This document shows, in pieces, positions 50,751 through 61,374 of a DNA stretch of 64,000 bases (position 1 is its first letter; each line of letters opens with the position of its first letter). The position numbers were made by a program, and so were the translations under genes. The DNA is from Nitrospirota bacterium. Its GTDB lineage: Bacteria; Nitrospirota; Thermodesulfovibrionia; Thermodesulfovibrionales; JdFR-88. Location: positions 246,375 through 310,374 of the forward strand of contig JAKAKS010000022.1 in assembly GCA_021813405.1 (NCBI GenBank), given 5' to 3'. The notes under the pieces are model-generated. The model had not been told where the DNA came from and ran no database searches. It saw only the letters and a program-made list of their open reading frames with translations.

Positions 50751-51350
50751 ATGAAAACTACATTCTTCAAAGCCGGAATTGCCGCCGTCCTGGTCTTGAT
50801 GCTTTCCGCGCCCGCATTTGCAGGCCGTACCTATATAGTCGGCAAACTGGGCGGATACACGCCGGAATCGAGCGACCTTTCAGGTTTTTCAACGGACTTT
50901 AACGGGGAGCTTGCGATAGGCAATTACCTGACCCGCAACATCGCCGTGGAGCTTGGGGTGGGCCACCTCCAGACCTCGTCCACGTTCTTTGACCCCACAG
51001 TCGGCTACTTCGATGAGGACATAGACGCCACTTACATCGACGGAACGGTAAAGCTGGTCTTCCCAATAGAATATGCCGGCTACAGGCGCCTTGAAGAACC
51101 TTTCATGGATTTATACGTGGGCGGTGGAGGCGGCATATATTTTGCGGATGACAATGCTGACGCAATCGGCTTCCACCAGAGTGATACCGCAGGCGGGGGG
51201 CATGTGCTTGGCGGGATGGATTTCAATCTTGGCGGGGGCGCGTTTCTGGGGGCTGAAACCAAGTATATCTTTGTGCAGGCTTTTCAAAAGCTCCCCACGA
51301 AGCTGGACGGTTTTATCTTTACTGTCAATTTAGGGTATAAGTTGCCGTGA
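50751..51350 (+). CDS. outer-membrane beta-barrel protein
   Basis: 199 residues. The signal peptide (1-24, cleavage after APAFA) is followed by a small barrel of the OmpA-N/OmpW-like type: alternating short strands such as RTYIVGKLGGYTP, NIAVELGVGHLQTS and MDLYVGGGGGIYFADD with acidic loops. It has no OmpA C-terminal peptidoglycan-binding domain, and it ends in LGYKLP without a terminal Phe. Function unknown. The promoter arrangement suggests a leaderless mRNA. Confidence 0.78.
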   Translation: MKTTFFKAGIAAVLVLMLSAPAFAGRTYIVGKLGGYTPESSDLSGFSTDFNGELAIGNYLTRNIAVELGVGHLQTSSTFFDPTVGYFDEDIDATYIDGTVKLVFPIEYAGYRRLEEPFMDLYVGGGGGIYFADDNADAIGFHQSDTAGGGHVLGGMDFNLGGGAFLGAETKYIFVQAFQKLPTKLDGFIFTVNLGYKLP

Positions 51351-51422
51351 AGGGTATCCGCGAAAATTGCCGGCGCAAAACACCTAAAAAATAAAACACG
51401 TCTGGCTGAAGCAGGAGGCATC

Positions 51423-51833
51423 ATGAAAAAATACTGGCGCGCCCGGCGGGCTGCAATCTCAATCGCTGCCCTGTTTTTCCTTGCAGCGGCCGTCTCATGC
51501 GCAGGCCCCCAGAGGCAGGTATCCCTCAATGGAATAAGTAAAAAACATGTCCTGGATATAAAGGCATCCAATTTCAAATTCGAACCCAATAATATAAAAG
51601 TTTTCCGGGGCGACAAGGTTACATTCAGGATTGAAAACACTTCGGACACCCTGCACGATTTCACGCTTAAAGACCCTGGGGGCAAGATTATCCGGGACGT
51701 TGATTTGCCCGCCGGAAAGACGGTGGTGGTGCCGGTTGCCTTCGAAAAAACCGGCATATACACGTTCTATTGCGACAGGCCCTTTCACAAACAATTGGGC
51801 ATGAAGGGCCAGGTGGAAGTGGTGGCAAAATAA
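51423..51833 (+). CDS. cupredoxin-domain lipoprotein
   Basis: 136 residues. A lipoprotein signal peptide ends at Cys26 (VSC). The cupredoxin fold (about 45-136) has a full type-1 copper ligand set: His78 (LHDF), Cys117 (FYCDRPFH), His122 and Met127 (LGM). It may carry electrons or copper in the periplasm. A ribosome site GGAGG lies 5 bases before the ATG. It is not linked to the copper island and is followed by a radical SAM gene. Confidence 0.88.
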   Translation: MKKYWRARRAAISIAALFFLAAAVSCAGPQRQVSLNGISKKHVLDIKASNFKFEPNNIKVFRGDKVTFRIENTSDTLHDFTLKDPGGKIIRDVDLPAGKTVVVPVAFEKTGIYTFYCDRPFHKQLGMKGQVEVVAK

Positions 51834-51867
51834 AAACCGGAAGCCGCCGGCTGGCTGGGTTCGCTTT

Positions 51868-53313
51868 ATGAAAGCCCTGATAATCGCGGCCAACCGCAAC
51901 ATCTATCCCGAACCCGTAATGCCCATAGGGGCGTGTATGGTTGCCGAGGCGGCCCAAAAAGCCGGACATGATGCAAGACTGATTGATCTCATGTTCGCGC
52001 CCGATCCCATAAACTCGATACGCTCCGCCATAAAAACATTCAACCCGGATGTTGTAGGCCTCTCGATTAGGAATATAGACAATAACGACCTCTGCGAACC
52101 GGCCCGGCTTTATGAAGGCCCAAAAGAGATGGCCAGGGCCATACGGCAGGCAACCCGCGCTCCTCTGGTGCTGGGAGGGGCCGCGGTATCGGTAATGCCA
52201 AGGGAGCTTCTGGCTGAAACAGGGGCGGATATTGCCGTGCTGGCTGACGGGGAAAGGGTTTGCCCAGCCGTGTTCGAAGCGTATGCGTCTGGTAAAGGGC
52301 CGTTCAATATCGCAGGCGCGGCAATGGAAGGAACCGCAATGCTTAAGGATGGTGTTTATATCTCAACGCCTCCGGCGCGGAACAAATCCGGAGCGTGCTT
52401 TTGTCCCCCAAGGTATGAAAAATGGCTTGATAAGAGGCGCTATCTTTCAATGCTTTCGTCCGCGCCAATGCTTACAAAGGCAGGCTGCCATTTCGATTGT
52501 GTCTACTGCACGTACAAGAAACTGCCTGGTGGCGGCTATGAGCTTATGGCCCCGGCGGAGGCGGCCCGCGAAATAGAACGCCTGTCTCAAACGGGGTTCA
52601 AGGACATCGAGTTTGTGGACAATGTGTTTAACTCGCCCCCCGGCCACGCACTTGGCGTATGCCAGGAGGTGATAAAAAGGAACATCAGGGCCCGCCTCCA
52701 TACATTAGAGCTGAATCCGCTTTATATAACCGGGGCGCTTGTAAGGGCAATGGAGCAGGCAGGTTTTGCCGGGGTGGGCATAACGGCCGAAAGCGCTTCG
52801 GATACGGTGCTGGCAAACCTGAATAAAGGGTTTGGCGTTCAGCACGTGATAAAAGCGGCGGAGATACTTCGGAAAAGCAGCCTTCCATGCCTCTGGATTT
52901 TCATGCTGGGCGGCCCTGGTGAAAATGAAAAGACAGTGCGCGAAACGCTCCGGTTTGCCAAAACATACCTGAAGCCGCAGGACGCCGCCTTCTTTAATTT
53001 AGGCGTAAGGATTTATCCCGGCACGGGGCTGGAGCGCATTGCGCGGCAAGAGGGCCTTTTATCGCTTTCAGCTTCGGAGATGCTGGAGCCGGTCTTCTAT
53101 CTTTCCCCCGGCCTGAATTTCGATTGGCTTTTCAGGGAGGTGGAATCAGCAATCGCCGGGAATCCCAATTTTATTGATGTGCGTTCCATGCAGTCCAGAC
53201 ATTTGCCCCGGATTAGAAAATTATGCAAGATGATCGGGATAAAACAGCCCTTATGGAGGCACACGGCCCGCATACGAAAAGGGCTCAGGCTCCTGGGGCT
53301 GGAGGCCAGATGA
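51868..53313 (+). CDS. B12-binding-domain radical SAM enzyme
   Basis: 481 residues. The N-terminal Rossmann-like domain (1-150; MPIGACMVAEAAQKAGHDARLID, GLSIRNIDNND, LVLGGAAVSVMP) is of the B12-binding type but lacks the DxHxxG motif for base-off cobalamin. The radical SAM core contains CHFDCVYC (CxxxCxxC), and the family marker LWIFMLGGPGENEKTVRETLRF follows. Such enzymes often methylate or rearrange unactivated carbons. The stop overlaps the start of a type III PKS gene by 4 bases, so the two are probably one pathway. Confidence 0.85.
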   Translation: MKALIIAANRNIYPEPVMPIGACMVAEAAQKAGHDARLIDLMFAPDPINSIRSAIKTFNPDVVGLSIRNIDNNDLCEPARLYEGPKEMARAIRQATRAPLVLGGAAVSVMPRELLAETGADIAVLADGERVCPAVFEAYASGKGPFNIAGAAMEGTAMLKDGVYISTPPARNKSGACFCPPRYEKWLDKRRYLSMLSSAPMLTKAGCHFDCVYCTYKKLPGGGYELMAPAEAAREIERLSQTGFKDIEFVDNVFNSPPGHALGVCQEVIKRNIRARLHTLELNPLYITGALVRAMEQAGFAGVGITAESASDTVLANLNKGFGVQHVIKAAEILRKSSLPCLWIFMLGGPGENEKTVRETLRFAKTYLKPQDAAFFNLGVRIYPGTGLERIARQEGLLSLSASEMLEPVFYLSPGLNFDWLFREVESAIAGNPNFIDVRSMQSRHLPRIRKLCKMIGIKQPLWRHTARIRKGLRLLGLEAR

Positions 53314-54386
53314 AGCCCTCGCCAAAAATCGCGGCGGTATCCACGGCCACTCCGGAGTTCAGGCCCACGCAGGATGAGGCAGCCGGGTATATACTGGACA
53401 GGTTTTCCCCGCAGCTTGGCCGCAAGGGGCGGCTGCTCCTTAAACGCATATTCGGCCACCCTTCCATCAGGACCAGGCATTTCGCCATTGATGACCCGGC
53501 CAGCTTCTTTAACGAGGGCCCGGATGCCCGCATTGCCAGGTTTACTGAAAAGGCGCTGGAGCTTTCCTGCCGCGCCCTTGAAGACGTCCTTGCAAAGGCC
53601 GGAGTGGGTGCGGGGGAACTTGACGCACTGATTGTTAACACCTGCACTGGTTATATCTGCCCCGGGCTCTCCACCTATCTGATTGAAAGGTTGGGGCTGC
53701 CGCGGGGCATAAAGGCCTTCGACCTTGTGGGGGCAGGCTGTTCCGGCGCGCTCCCGAATATGGAAATGGCCGCCATGATAATCAACTCCAATCCCGGCGG
53801 CATCGCGGCATGCGTGTCCGTGGAGATATGCAGCGCAACATTTGAAATGGGCGGCGCGGATGACTACGGGCTTATACTGTCCAACGCACTTTTTTCAGAC
53901 GGCGCGGCGGCGGCTGTTGTCTGGGACCGCCCGCAGGGCCTGGAGGTGGTTGCCAGCAAGGGGCGTTATGTGCCTGAATTGCGGGAATCAATCCGTTTTG
54001 TCCATAAGAACGGCAGGCTGACAAATCAGATATCGATGGAACTGCCGGGGCTTGTGGGAGGGCACGTAAAGGGAGTTGTCATGGACGCCATTGCCGCTAG
54101 CGATATTGGCGTTAGCGGCGCCGGCATTGGCGGTATAGGCCACTGGGCCATTCACGCGGGCGGCGAAAAGATAATAGATGCCGTCCGTGACGCGCTTGAA
54201 ATCCCGGAGGAAAAAACCGGCCCGGCCAGGAAGATATTAAGCGGGCACGGCAATATGTCTTCAGCCACGGTCTGGTTTGTCCTTGAGAAGATAATAAACA
54301 GCGGCGTGCAGGCCGGGCAATATTGCGTGATGGCATCCTTTGGCGCCGGGCTTTCGGCCCATTGCGCCATTTTGCGGCAGAGGTAA
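53310..54386 (+). CDS. type III polyketide synthase (chalcone synthase-like)
   Basis: 358 residues from the ATG at 53310. The fold is thiolase-like with the Cys-His-Asn triad: Cys in LVGAGCSGALPNM, His in GHWAIHAGGEKI and Asn in SGHGNMSSATVWFVLE. These enzymes condense acyl-CoA with malonyl-CoA to give pyrones, resorcinols or phenols. A FabH function is less likely since the C-terminal S-G-H-G-N-M-S-S motif is the type III PKS one. Product specificity cannot be read from the sequence. The tight coupling to a radical SAM gene is unusual. Confidence 0.85.
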   Translation: MKPSPKIAAVSTATPEFRPTQDEAAGYILDRFSPQLGRKGRLLLKRIFGHPSIRTRHFAIDDPASFFNEGPDARIARFTEKALELSCRALEDVLAKAGVGAGELDALIVNTCTGYICPGLSTYLIERLGLPRGIKAFDLVGAGCSGALPNMEMAAMIINSNPGGIAACVSVEICSATFEMGGADDYGLILSNALFSDGAAAAVVWDRPQGLEVVASKGRYVPELRESIRFVHKNGRLTNQISMELPGLVGGHVKGVVMDAIAASDIGVSGAGIGGIGHWAIHAGGEKIIDAVRDALEIPEEKTGPARKILSGHGNMSSATVWFVLEKIINSGVQAGQYCVMASFGAGLSAHCAILRQR

Positions 54387-54441
54387 GGCGGATGGGCCAG
54401 CATTAAACCGGCCCGTAAAAAAGTTTTCCTCCGCCGGATTG

Positions 54442-54819
54442 CTACAAATGCTTCTGGATGCTGCTCCAGATAGTATAAGAGTAATCCTTGTTCCCCAGGG
54501 AGCCTACTTTGATGGACACATCTGTCCTTTGGGGGTTTGCGGACTTAAGGTCTGTAACCACAACGTCTCCGTTGGCCAGTTTTCCTTCCACTTTTCCAGT
54601 TAAGCTATCACTTTTACTCTTGGTAATTTCGATGCCAAGATCCTTATACCCCGCTACAGTGGCCTTCCAGACGTCAGGGACAGGCTTGTTCACCATTACC
54701 AGGAGGTCCCCCAGACTATAAGTGGGTATGCCCGATGACGGGGGTTCCCTTTGGACAACCGAACAGCCGGCAAATAAAAATACCCCCGCCGCCAAACATA
54801 ATAAAATAAATTTTTTCAT
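54442..54819 (-). CDS. DUF3568-like lipoprotein
   Basis: 125 residues from the ATG at 54819 with GGAGGAG upstream. The signal peptide ends in FAGC (Cys19). The mature chain has a Pro-rich linker then PVPDVWKATVAGYKDLGIEITKSKSDSLTGKVEGKLANGDVVVTDLK, typical of small Duf3568-type periplasmic lipoproteins. The role is unknown. It converges with the type III PKS gene. Confidence 0.8.
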   Translation of the reverse strand: MKKFILLCLAAGVFLFAGCSVVQREPPSSGIPTYSLGDLLVMVNKPVPDVWKATVAGYKDLGIEITKSKSDSLTGKVEGKLANGDVVVTDLKSANPQRTDVSIKVGSLGNKDYSYTIWSSIQKHL

Positions 54820-54913
54820 GCTCTCCTCCTCTTTTTTTAAAATTATATCCCATTGATTTTTCTGGTCAAACCGTGGATAAGCAGCAATATAACCAATATT
54901 TATGATCCTATTC

Positions 54914-54942
54914 TTGACAAGCCAATACCCGTAAAGTAACAT
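54914..54942 (+). promoter_or_regulatory. promoter of atpB
   Basis: Perfect TTGACA (54914-54919), 17-bp spacer, TAACAT (54937-54942). The atpB start at 54975 lies behind AAGGAG. Confidence 0.6.
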
Positions 54943-54974
54943 AATGCGGATTTTCACTGAAGGAGACTGGACTA

Positions 54975-55658
54975 ATGAACGAAGCTACATTGATGGACCT
55001 CATAATAAATCCAGACAAGGTCCCCCCGTATGTATCATTTGCAATTCTGGCCTCGCTGCTGCTTATAATTCTCGCGCTTGTCGTTCGCGGGGCGATGGCC
55101 CTGGTGCCAGGTGGCGTTCAGAATGTGGTTGAGGCCGTGGCGGAGTTTGTGCTTAAGACCTGCCACGACAGCATAGGTGAACAGTGGGGCGACAGGTTTT
55201 TCCCGCTTATAGGCACGCTTTTCATGTACATTCTTCTGTGCAACTATATGGGGCTTATTCCCGGTTTCATATCGCCCACGCAGAATATAAACATGACTGC
55301 GTCCATGGCGGTGCCGATCTTTTTGGCAACGCATTATTACGGGCTGAAACTGCACGGGCCGATGTACGTAAAGCATTTCCTGGGGCCTATAAGGTCCATG
55401 GCGGCATTGCCCTTGATGGGGTTCATGTTCATTATAGAAATAATAGGCCATATAGCCAGGCCGATCACGCTTTCGGTAAGGCTTTTTGGCAATATGTTTG
55501 CCAAGCACCTGATGCTTGGAGTGCTGGGCCTGCTGCTTCCAGCTGTAGTGCCGGTTCTCGTCCTCGGGTTGGGTGTGATCGTGGGAGTGCTTCAGGCTTA
55601 CGTTTTTGCGCTCCTTAGCATCCTGTACCTGTCCGGAGCGGTTGAAGAGGCCCATTAG
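54975..55658 (+). CDS. atpB: ATP synthase F0 subunit a
   Basis: 227 residues, about five to six transmembrane helices. The half-channel helix carries the essential Arg in PITLSVRLFGNMFAKHLM; the TLFMYILLCNYMGLIPGF block and the C-terminal AYVFALLSILYL are also typical. AAGGAG precedes the ATG. It forms a two-gene unit with atpE; the F1 and stator genes are not nearby. Confidence 0.95.
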   Translation: MNEATLMDLIINPDKVPPYVSFAILASLLLIILALVVRGAMALVPGGVQNVVEAVAEFVLKTCHDSIGEQWGDRFFPLIGTLFMYILLCNYMGLIPGFISPTQNINMTASMAVPIFLATHYYGLKLHGPMYVKHFLGPIRSMAALPLMGFMFIIEIIGHIARPITLSVRLFGNMFAKHLMLGVLGLLLPAVVPVLVLGLGVIVGVLQAYVFALLSILYLSGAVEEAH

Positions 55659-55733
55659 GCTGGTTTCAGGCGGCCAGGATGTTAATACCGCCGGCACACT
55701 AAAAACGATCATAACGAAAGGAGGAAATTTCAT

Positions 55734-56105
55734 ATGAAGAGACTTTTATCCGTGTTCCTTCTTGCTTCAGTGCTGCTTATCATGGCTGCACCCGTTGTCT
55801 ATGCTGCTGACGCCTCGGCTCCGGCCGCCGCGGACGCAGCCACTGCCGCGCATACCAACAAGATGCATTATTACGCTCTGGCCGTCCTTGGAGCGGAGGT
55901 GGGCATCGGGCTTGCGGCTTTGGGGACAGGTGCTGGCCAGGGCTCGGCCGTTAACGGCGCGTGCCAGGGCATAGCAAGAAACCCGGGCGTTATGGGGAAG
56001 ATCATGACCACGCTTATCGTAGGTCTGGCCATGATAGAATCCCTGGCAATTTACGCCCTGGTTATCATATTCCTTGTTTTCTTCGCAAATCCGTTCAAGA
56101 TTTAA
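55734..56105 (+). CDS. atpE: ATP synthase F0 subunit c with cleavable-looking N-terminal extension
   Basis: 123 residues, longer than the usual 75-90. Residues 1-25 form a signal peptide-like segment (cleavage near VVYAAD) and 26-44 an Ala-rich spacer. The hairpin follows: GIGLAALGTGAGQGSAVNGA, polar loop ARNPG, and MIESLAIYALV with the ion-carrying Glu102. Gln69 and Glu102 are 33 apart and Ser103 and Tyr107 follow, as at Gln32/Glu65/Ser66/Tyr70 of the sodium-type c-ring of Ilyobacter; the Thr67 equivalent is Leu. AAAGGAGG lies before the ATG. Confidence 0.93.
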   Translation: MKRLLSVFLLASVLLIMAAPVVYAADASAPAAADAATAAHTNKMHYYALAVLGAEVGIGLAALGTGAGQGSAVNGACQGIARNPGVMGKIMTTLIVGLAMIESLAIYALVIIFLVFFANPFKI

Positions 56106-56133
56106 CAAGTCTGGCGGAGGGTACACCGCTGAC

Positions 56134-56165
56134 GGGGCCGCCTTGAAAAAGGCAGGCCCCTTTTT
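56134..56165 (+). terminator. rho-independent terminator after atpE
   Basis: GGGGCC GCCTT, loop GAAA, AAGGC A GGCCCC, then TTTTT. The stem has 11 pairs with one bulge. Confidence 0.85.
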
Positions 56166-56182
56166 CTTTTTTGGTTCTTCAG

Positions 56183-56254
56183 GCTTTCTTGCGTATAAAG
56201 GGATTTCTTTTAGTGGCCTTTTAGGTTGATTTTGACGAAACGGACAATGCGGGA
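56183..56254 (+). repeat. 72-bp dispersed repeat, copy B
   Basis: The partner of copy A at 42480-42551, with the shared core GGTTG..TTTGACGAAACGG..A.TGCGGGA (56224-56254). It follows the atpE terminator. Confidence 0.6.
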
Positions 56255-56536
56255 GCGGTTGGTGAGCGCAGCGGCCCAGCGGGCGGTTTCGAACCTTTGG
56301 CGCGGCGTTGGCCGTTTGCCGTATTCATCTGAGCCGCGCGGCTAAAACGGTGAATTTGCGGAAGCGGGACGAGGCCCGGCGGAAAAAATAAATCCCGGAT
56401 GTAAAATTTCAGGCATGCCGGAGAATGCCGCAAATAAACAGGCAAGGGCCGCTGCGCCCCGGCCTGCCCGCATGAAACCCGGAAGAGCCGCAATCCAAAA
56501 AGGTATTTAACCCCCAAAAGCCTGCCTGCCAAATGT

Positions 56537-56542
56537 TATAAT
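56537..56542 (+). promoter_or_regulatory. -10 hexamer directly before kdsB
   Basis: A perfect TATAAT ends 7 bases before the ATG at 56550, and no Shine-Dalgarno sequence is present. Transcription would start at about the ATG. Confidence 0.4.
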
Positions 56543-56549
56543 ATCCTAC

Positions 56550-58960
<2,411 letters not shown>

Positions 58961-58973
58961 GGCCGCGGATTTT

Positions 58974-59813
58974 ATGGGACAGGCAAAGCCAATGAGTACC
59001 CGGAAGATCGAATTGCCTTTTGGCCAGTCCGCTGGCGGGGGAGGGCCGCTTCTGGTAATAGCCGGCCCGTGCGTGATTGAAAACCGGGAACTGGCGTTTG
59101 CCACAGCCCTTCGCCTGAAGGAAATATGCGCAAGGCTGGCCCTGCCATATGTATTTAAAAGCTCCTACGACAAGGCCAACCGCACTTCGATAAGGGGTTT
59201 TAGGGGGCCGGGGATAAAAGAGGGGCTCCAGACGCTTGCGGACGTGAGGGCCTCGGTTGGGGTGCCGGTTATATCCGACGTGCATACCCCGGATGAGGCC
59301 AGGGAGGCCGCCCAGGTGCTCGATATCCTCCAGATACCGGCGTTTCTTTCCAGGCAGACGGATTTGATACTTGCCGCCGCGGGCACCGGCAAACCGGTGA
59401 ACATCAAGAAAGGCCAGTTCCTCTCGCCCTGGGACATGAAGGGCGTAGTGGAAAAATTCACATCTTCCGGCAACCAGGCCCTGATGCTTACAGAAAGGGG
59501 CAATTCTTTCGGATATAATAATCTGGTTGTGGATATGCGGGGCATCCAGGCGATGAAGGCCCTTGGCCACCCCGTAATATTCGACATTACTCACAGCGTG
59601 CAGCTACCCGGCGGGCAGGGGGACTCTTCCGGCGGGCAGCGCGAGTATGCCTTTACGCTTGCCAGGGCTGCCGTTGCCGCTGGAGCGGACGGGGTTTTTC
59701 TGGAGGCCCACCCGGAGCCGGACAAGGCGCTCTGCGACGGGCCAAACATGATACCCCTGGACGAGGTGGAAAACATGCTGGCAACGCTCAAGAGGATCTC
59801 CGGCGCGCTTTAG
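58974..59813 (+). CDS. kdsA: 3-deoxy-8-phosphooctulonate synthase
   Basis: 279 residues, slightly longer at the N-terminus; a second Met at 58992 is possible. It condenses arabinose-5-phosphate with PEP to Kdo-8-phosphate. Signature blocks are VIAGPCVIENRELA, VFKSSYDKANRTSIRGFRGPG, PVISDVHTPDEA, and NIKKGQFLSPWDM. Cys in GPCVIE suggests the metal-dependent class, but other ligands would need to be compared. Confidence 0.95.
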   Translation: MGQAKPMSTRKIELPFGQSAGGGGPLLVIAGPCVIENRELAFATALRLKEICARLALPYVFKSSYDKANRTSIRGFRGPGIKEGLQTLADVRASVGVPVISDVHTPDEAREAAQVLDILQIPAFLSRQTDLILAAAGTGKPVNIKKGQFLSPWDMKGVVEKFTSSGNQALMLTERGNSFGYNNLVVDMRGIQAMKALGHPVIFDITHSVQLPGGQGDSSGGQREYAFTLARAAVAAGADGVFLEAHPEPDKALCDGPNMIPLDEVENMLATLKRISGAL

Positions 59814-59839
59814 TTATTAGTGGCCGGCCCGGCAGCAAT

Positions 59840-60823
59840 ATGAAGACAAAAGACTCAAACGGGATAATCGAAGAAGCAAAACGGGTGCTTAAGACCGAGG
59901 CCCAGGCGATACTGGAGCTGGCCGGAACGCTGGACAGCGGTTTTGCCGCCGCGGTGGACCGTATTCATTGCTGCAAGGGACGGGTAATAGTAACCGGGAT
60001 GGGCAAATCTGGCCTGGTAGGCAAGAAGATTGCCGCCACCTTCTCTTCCGTGGGCGTTGCTTCCCATTTCCTCCATCCGGCGGAGGCCATACACGGGGAC
60101 CTTGGCATGGTGAAGGGCTCCGACCTTGTGCTTGCCTTGTCAAACAGCGGAGAGACCGAGGAAGTGGTGGCCATAATCCCGCATCTTAAAAGGTTCAACG
60201 TATTTCTGGTGGCCATGAGCGGCAACCCGGCCTCCACACTTGCCGGGGCGGCGGACATCCACATATGCGTAAAGGTGCGGCAGGAGGCCTGCCCCATGGG
60301 GATAGTGCCTACATCTTCCACAACGGCGGCCCTGGCGATGGGCGACGCCCTTGCCGTTGCCCTGATAAAGAAAAGAGGGTTCGGGGAGGAAGATTTTGCG
60401 TGCCTTCATCCCGGCGGAAGCCTGGGTAAAAAACTGCTGATAAAAGTGGGCGACCTCATGGTCAAGGGCAAAAACATACCGCGTGTGCCGGAGGCCGCGG
60501 GTATGAGCAAGGCGGTTGTGGAGATATCCTCCAAGAAGCTTGGCCTTGCGCTGGTGACGGACAGGGCCGGGGCCGTAAAGGGCATTATCACGGACGGGGA
60601 CTTAAGAAGGGCAATAGGGCGCCACGGCAAAGAAGTTTTTGATATGAAGGCGGCTGACGTGATGACCGGAAACCCAAAGACAATACGGGCAGGGGAGCTT
60701 GCCGCAAAAGCACTTTCAGTGATGCAGGCCCATTCGATAACCAGCCTGGTTGTGGTGGACGCGGCCGGCATGCCGGAAGGGATAATACACATCCACGATA
60801 TCCTGAAAAAAGGAATAGCATAA
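59840..60823 (+). CDS. kdsD: arabinose-5-phosphate isomerase
   Basis: 327 residues. An N-terminal SIS domain (40-180; IVTGMGKSGLVGKKIAATFSSVGVASHFLHPAEAIHGDLGMV, LALSNSGETEEVV) isomerises ribulose-5-phosphate to arabinose-5-phosphate, and two CBS domains (about 205-325) follow. The catalytic residues K59-equivalent in GKSG and the conserved LHPGGSLGK are present. It supplies the substrate of KdsA. No clear ribosome site lies before the ATG. Confidence 0.95.
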   Translation: MKTKDSNGIIEEAKRVLKTEAQAILELAGTLDSGFAAAVDRIHCCKGRVIVTGMGKSGLVGKKIAATFSSVGVASHFLHPAEAIHGDLGMVKGSDLVLALSNSGETEEVVAIIPHLKRFNVFLVAMSGNPASTLAGAADIHICVKVRQEACPMGIVPTSSTTAALAMGDALAVALIKKRGFGEEDFACLHPGGSLGKKLLIKVGDLMVKGKNIPRVPEAAGMSKAVVEISSKKLGLALVTDRAGAVKGIITDGDLRRAIGRHGKEVFDMKAADVMTGNPKTIRAGELAAKALSVMQAHSITSLVVVDAAGMPEGIIHIHDILKKGIA

Positions 60824-60825
60824 AG

Positions 60826-61374
60826 GTGGCAGGGACAACACAAAATATGCAAAAGGCCAGGCGGGCCGCCAAAAGCATTAAGCTTGTTATCTTTGATGTT
60901 GACGGGGTGCTCACCGATGGCGGCATCATCCTTGACGGGGACGGCACGGAATATAAAAAATTCAATGTCAGGGACGGGCACGGCATAAAACTTCTGATGA
61001 TGTCCGGCATACAGGTGGGCATCATAAGCGGCAGGTATTCAAAAGTGGTGGAAAAAAGGGCCAGGGAACTGGGCATAACCCAGGTGCGGCAGCGCTGCCT
61101 GGACAAGGCGGGGCCTTATGCCGCCATGAAAAAAGACCTTGGCTTGCAGGACGCGGACGTGGCCTACGTGGGGGACGACATTATAGACATCCCGGTGCTT
61201 ATAAGGGCCGGCCTGCCGGTTGTTGTTGCGGATGGGGACGGCGAGGCCAAAAAACACGCTTCTTTAATTACCAGGGCAAAAGGCGGCTATGGGGCCGCCC
61301 GCGAGACAGCGGAATTTATCCTGAAAGCCAAAGGGCTGTGGCATGACCTCATCGGCGCCTACCGTAAAATTTAA
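60826..61374 (+). CDS. kdsC: 3-deoxy-D-manno-octulosonate 8-phosphate phosphatase
   Basis: 182 residues, GTG start 2 bases after kdsD. A small HAD phosphatase: FDVDGVLTDGGIIL (nucleophile Asp), ISGRYSKVVEKRA and AYVGDDIIDIPVL (motif III/IV). It removes the phosphate of Kdo-8-phosphate, giving Kdo for KdsB. Overlaps pgsA by 32 bases. Confidence 0.93.
   Translation: MAGTTQNMQKARRAAKSIKLVIFDVDGVLTDGGIILDGDGTEYKKFNVRDGHGIKLLMMSGIQVGIISGRYSKVVEKRARELGITQVRQRCLDKAGPYAAMKKDLGLQDADVAYVGDDIIDIPVLIRAGLPVVVADGDGEAKKHASLITRAKGGYGAARETAEFILKAKGLWHDLIGAYRKI

Larger units (their letters stand above)
56106..56549. other. 444-bp intergenic region between atpE and kdsB
   Basis: Holds the atpE terminator (56134-56165), repeat copy B (56183-56254), a GC-rich stretch to about 56340 and AT-mixed DNA before the kdsB -10 hexamer. 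A 103-codon frame on the minus strand lacks a ribosome site and family features and is not called. Confidence 0.5.

Noticed and set aside
56250..56300. tRNA-like GCGGGAGCGG...GGTTTCGAACC stretch
   Set aside because: No acceptor stem pairing and no proper D, anticodon or T arms; chance similarity.
56221..56532. 103-codon reading frame on the minus strand in the atpE-kdsB gap
   Set aside because: No ribosome site, no family resemblance, and it overlaps the repeat and low-complexity intergenic DNA.
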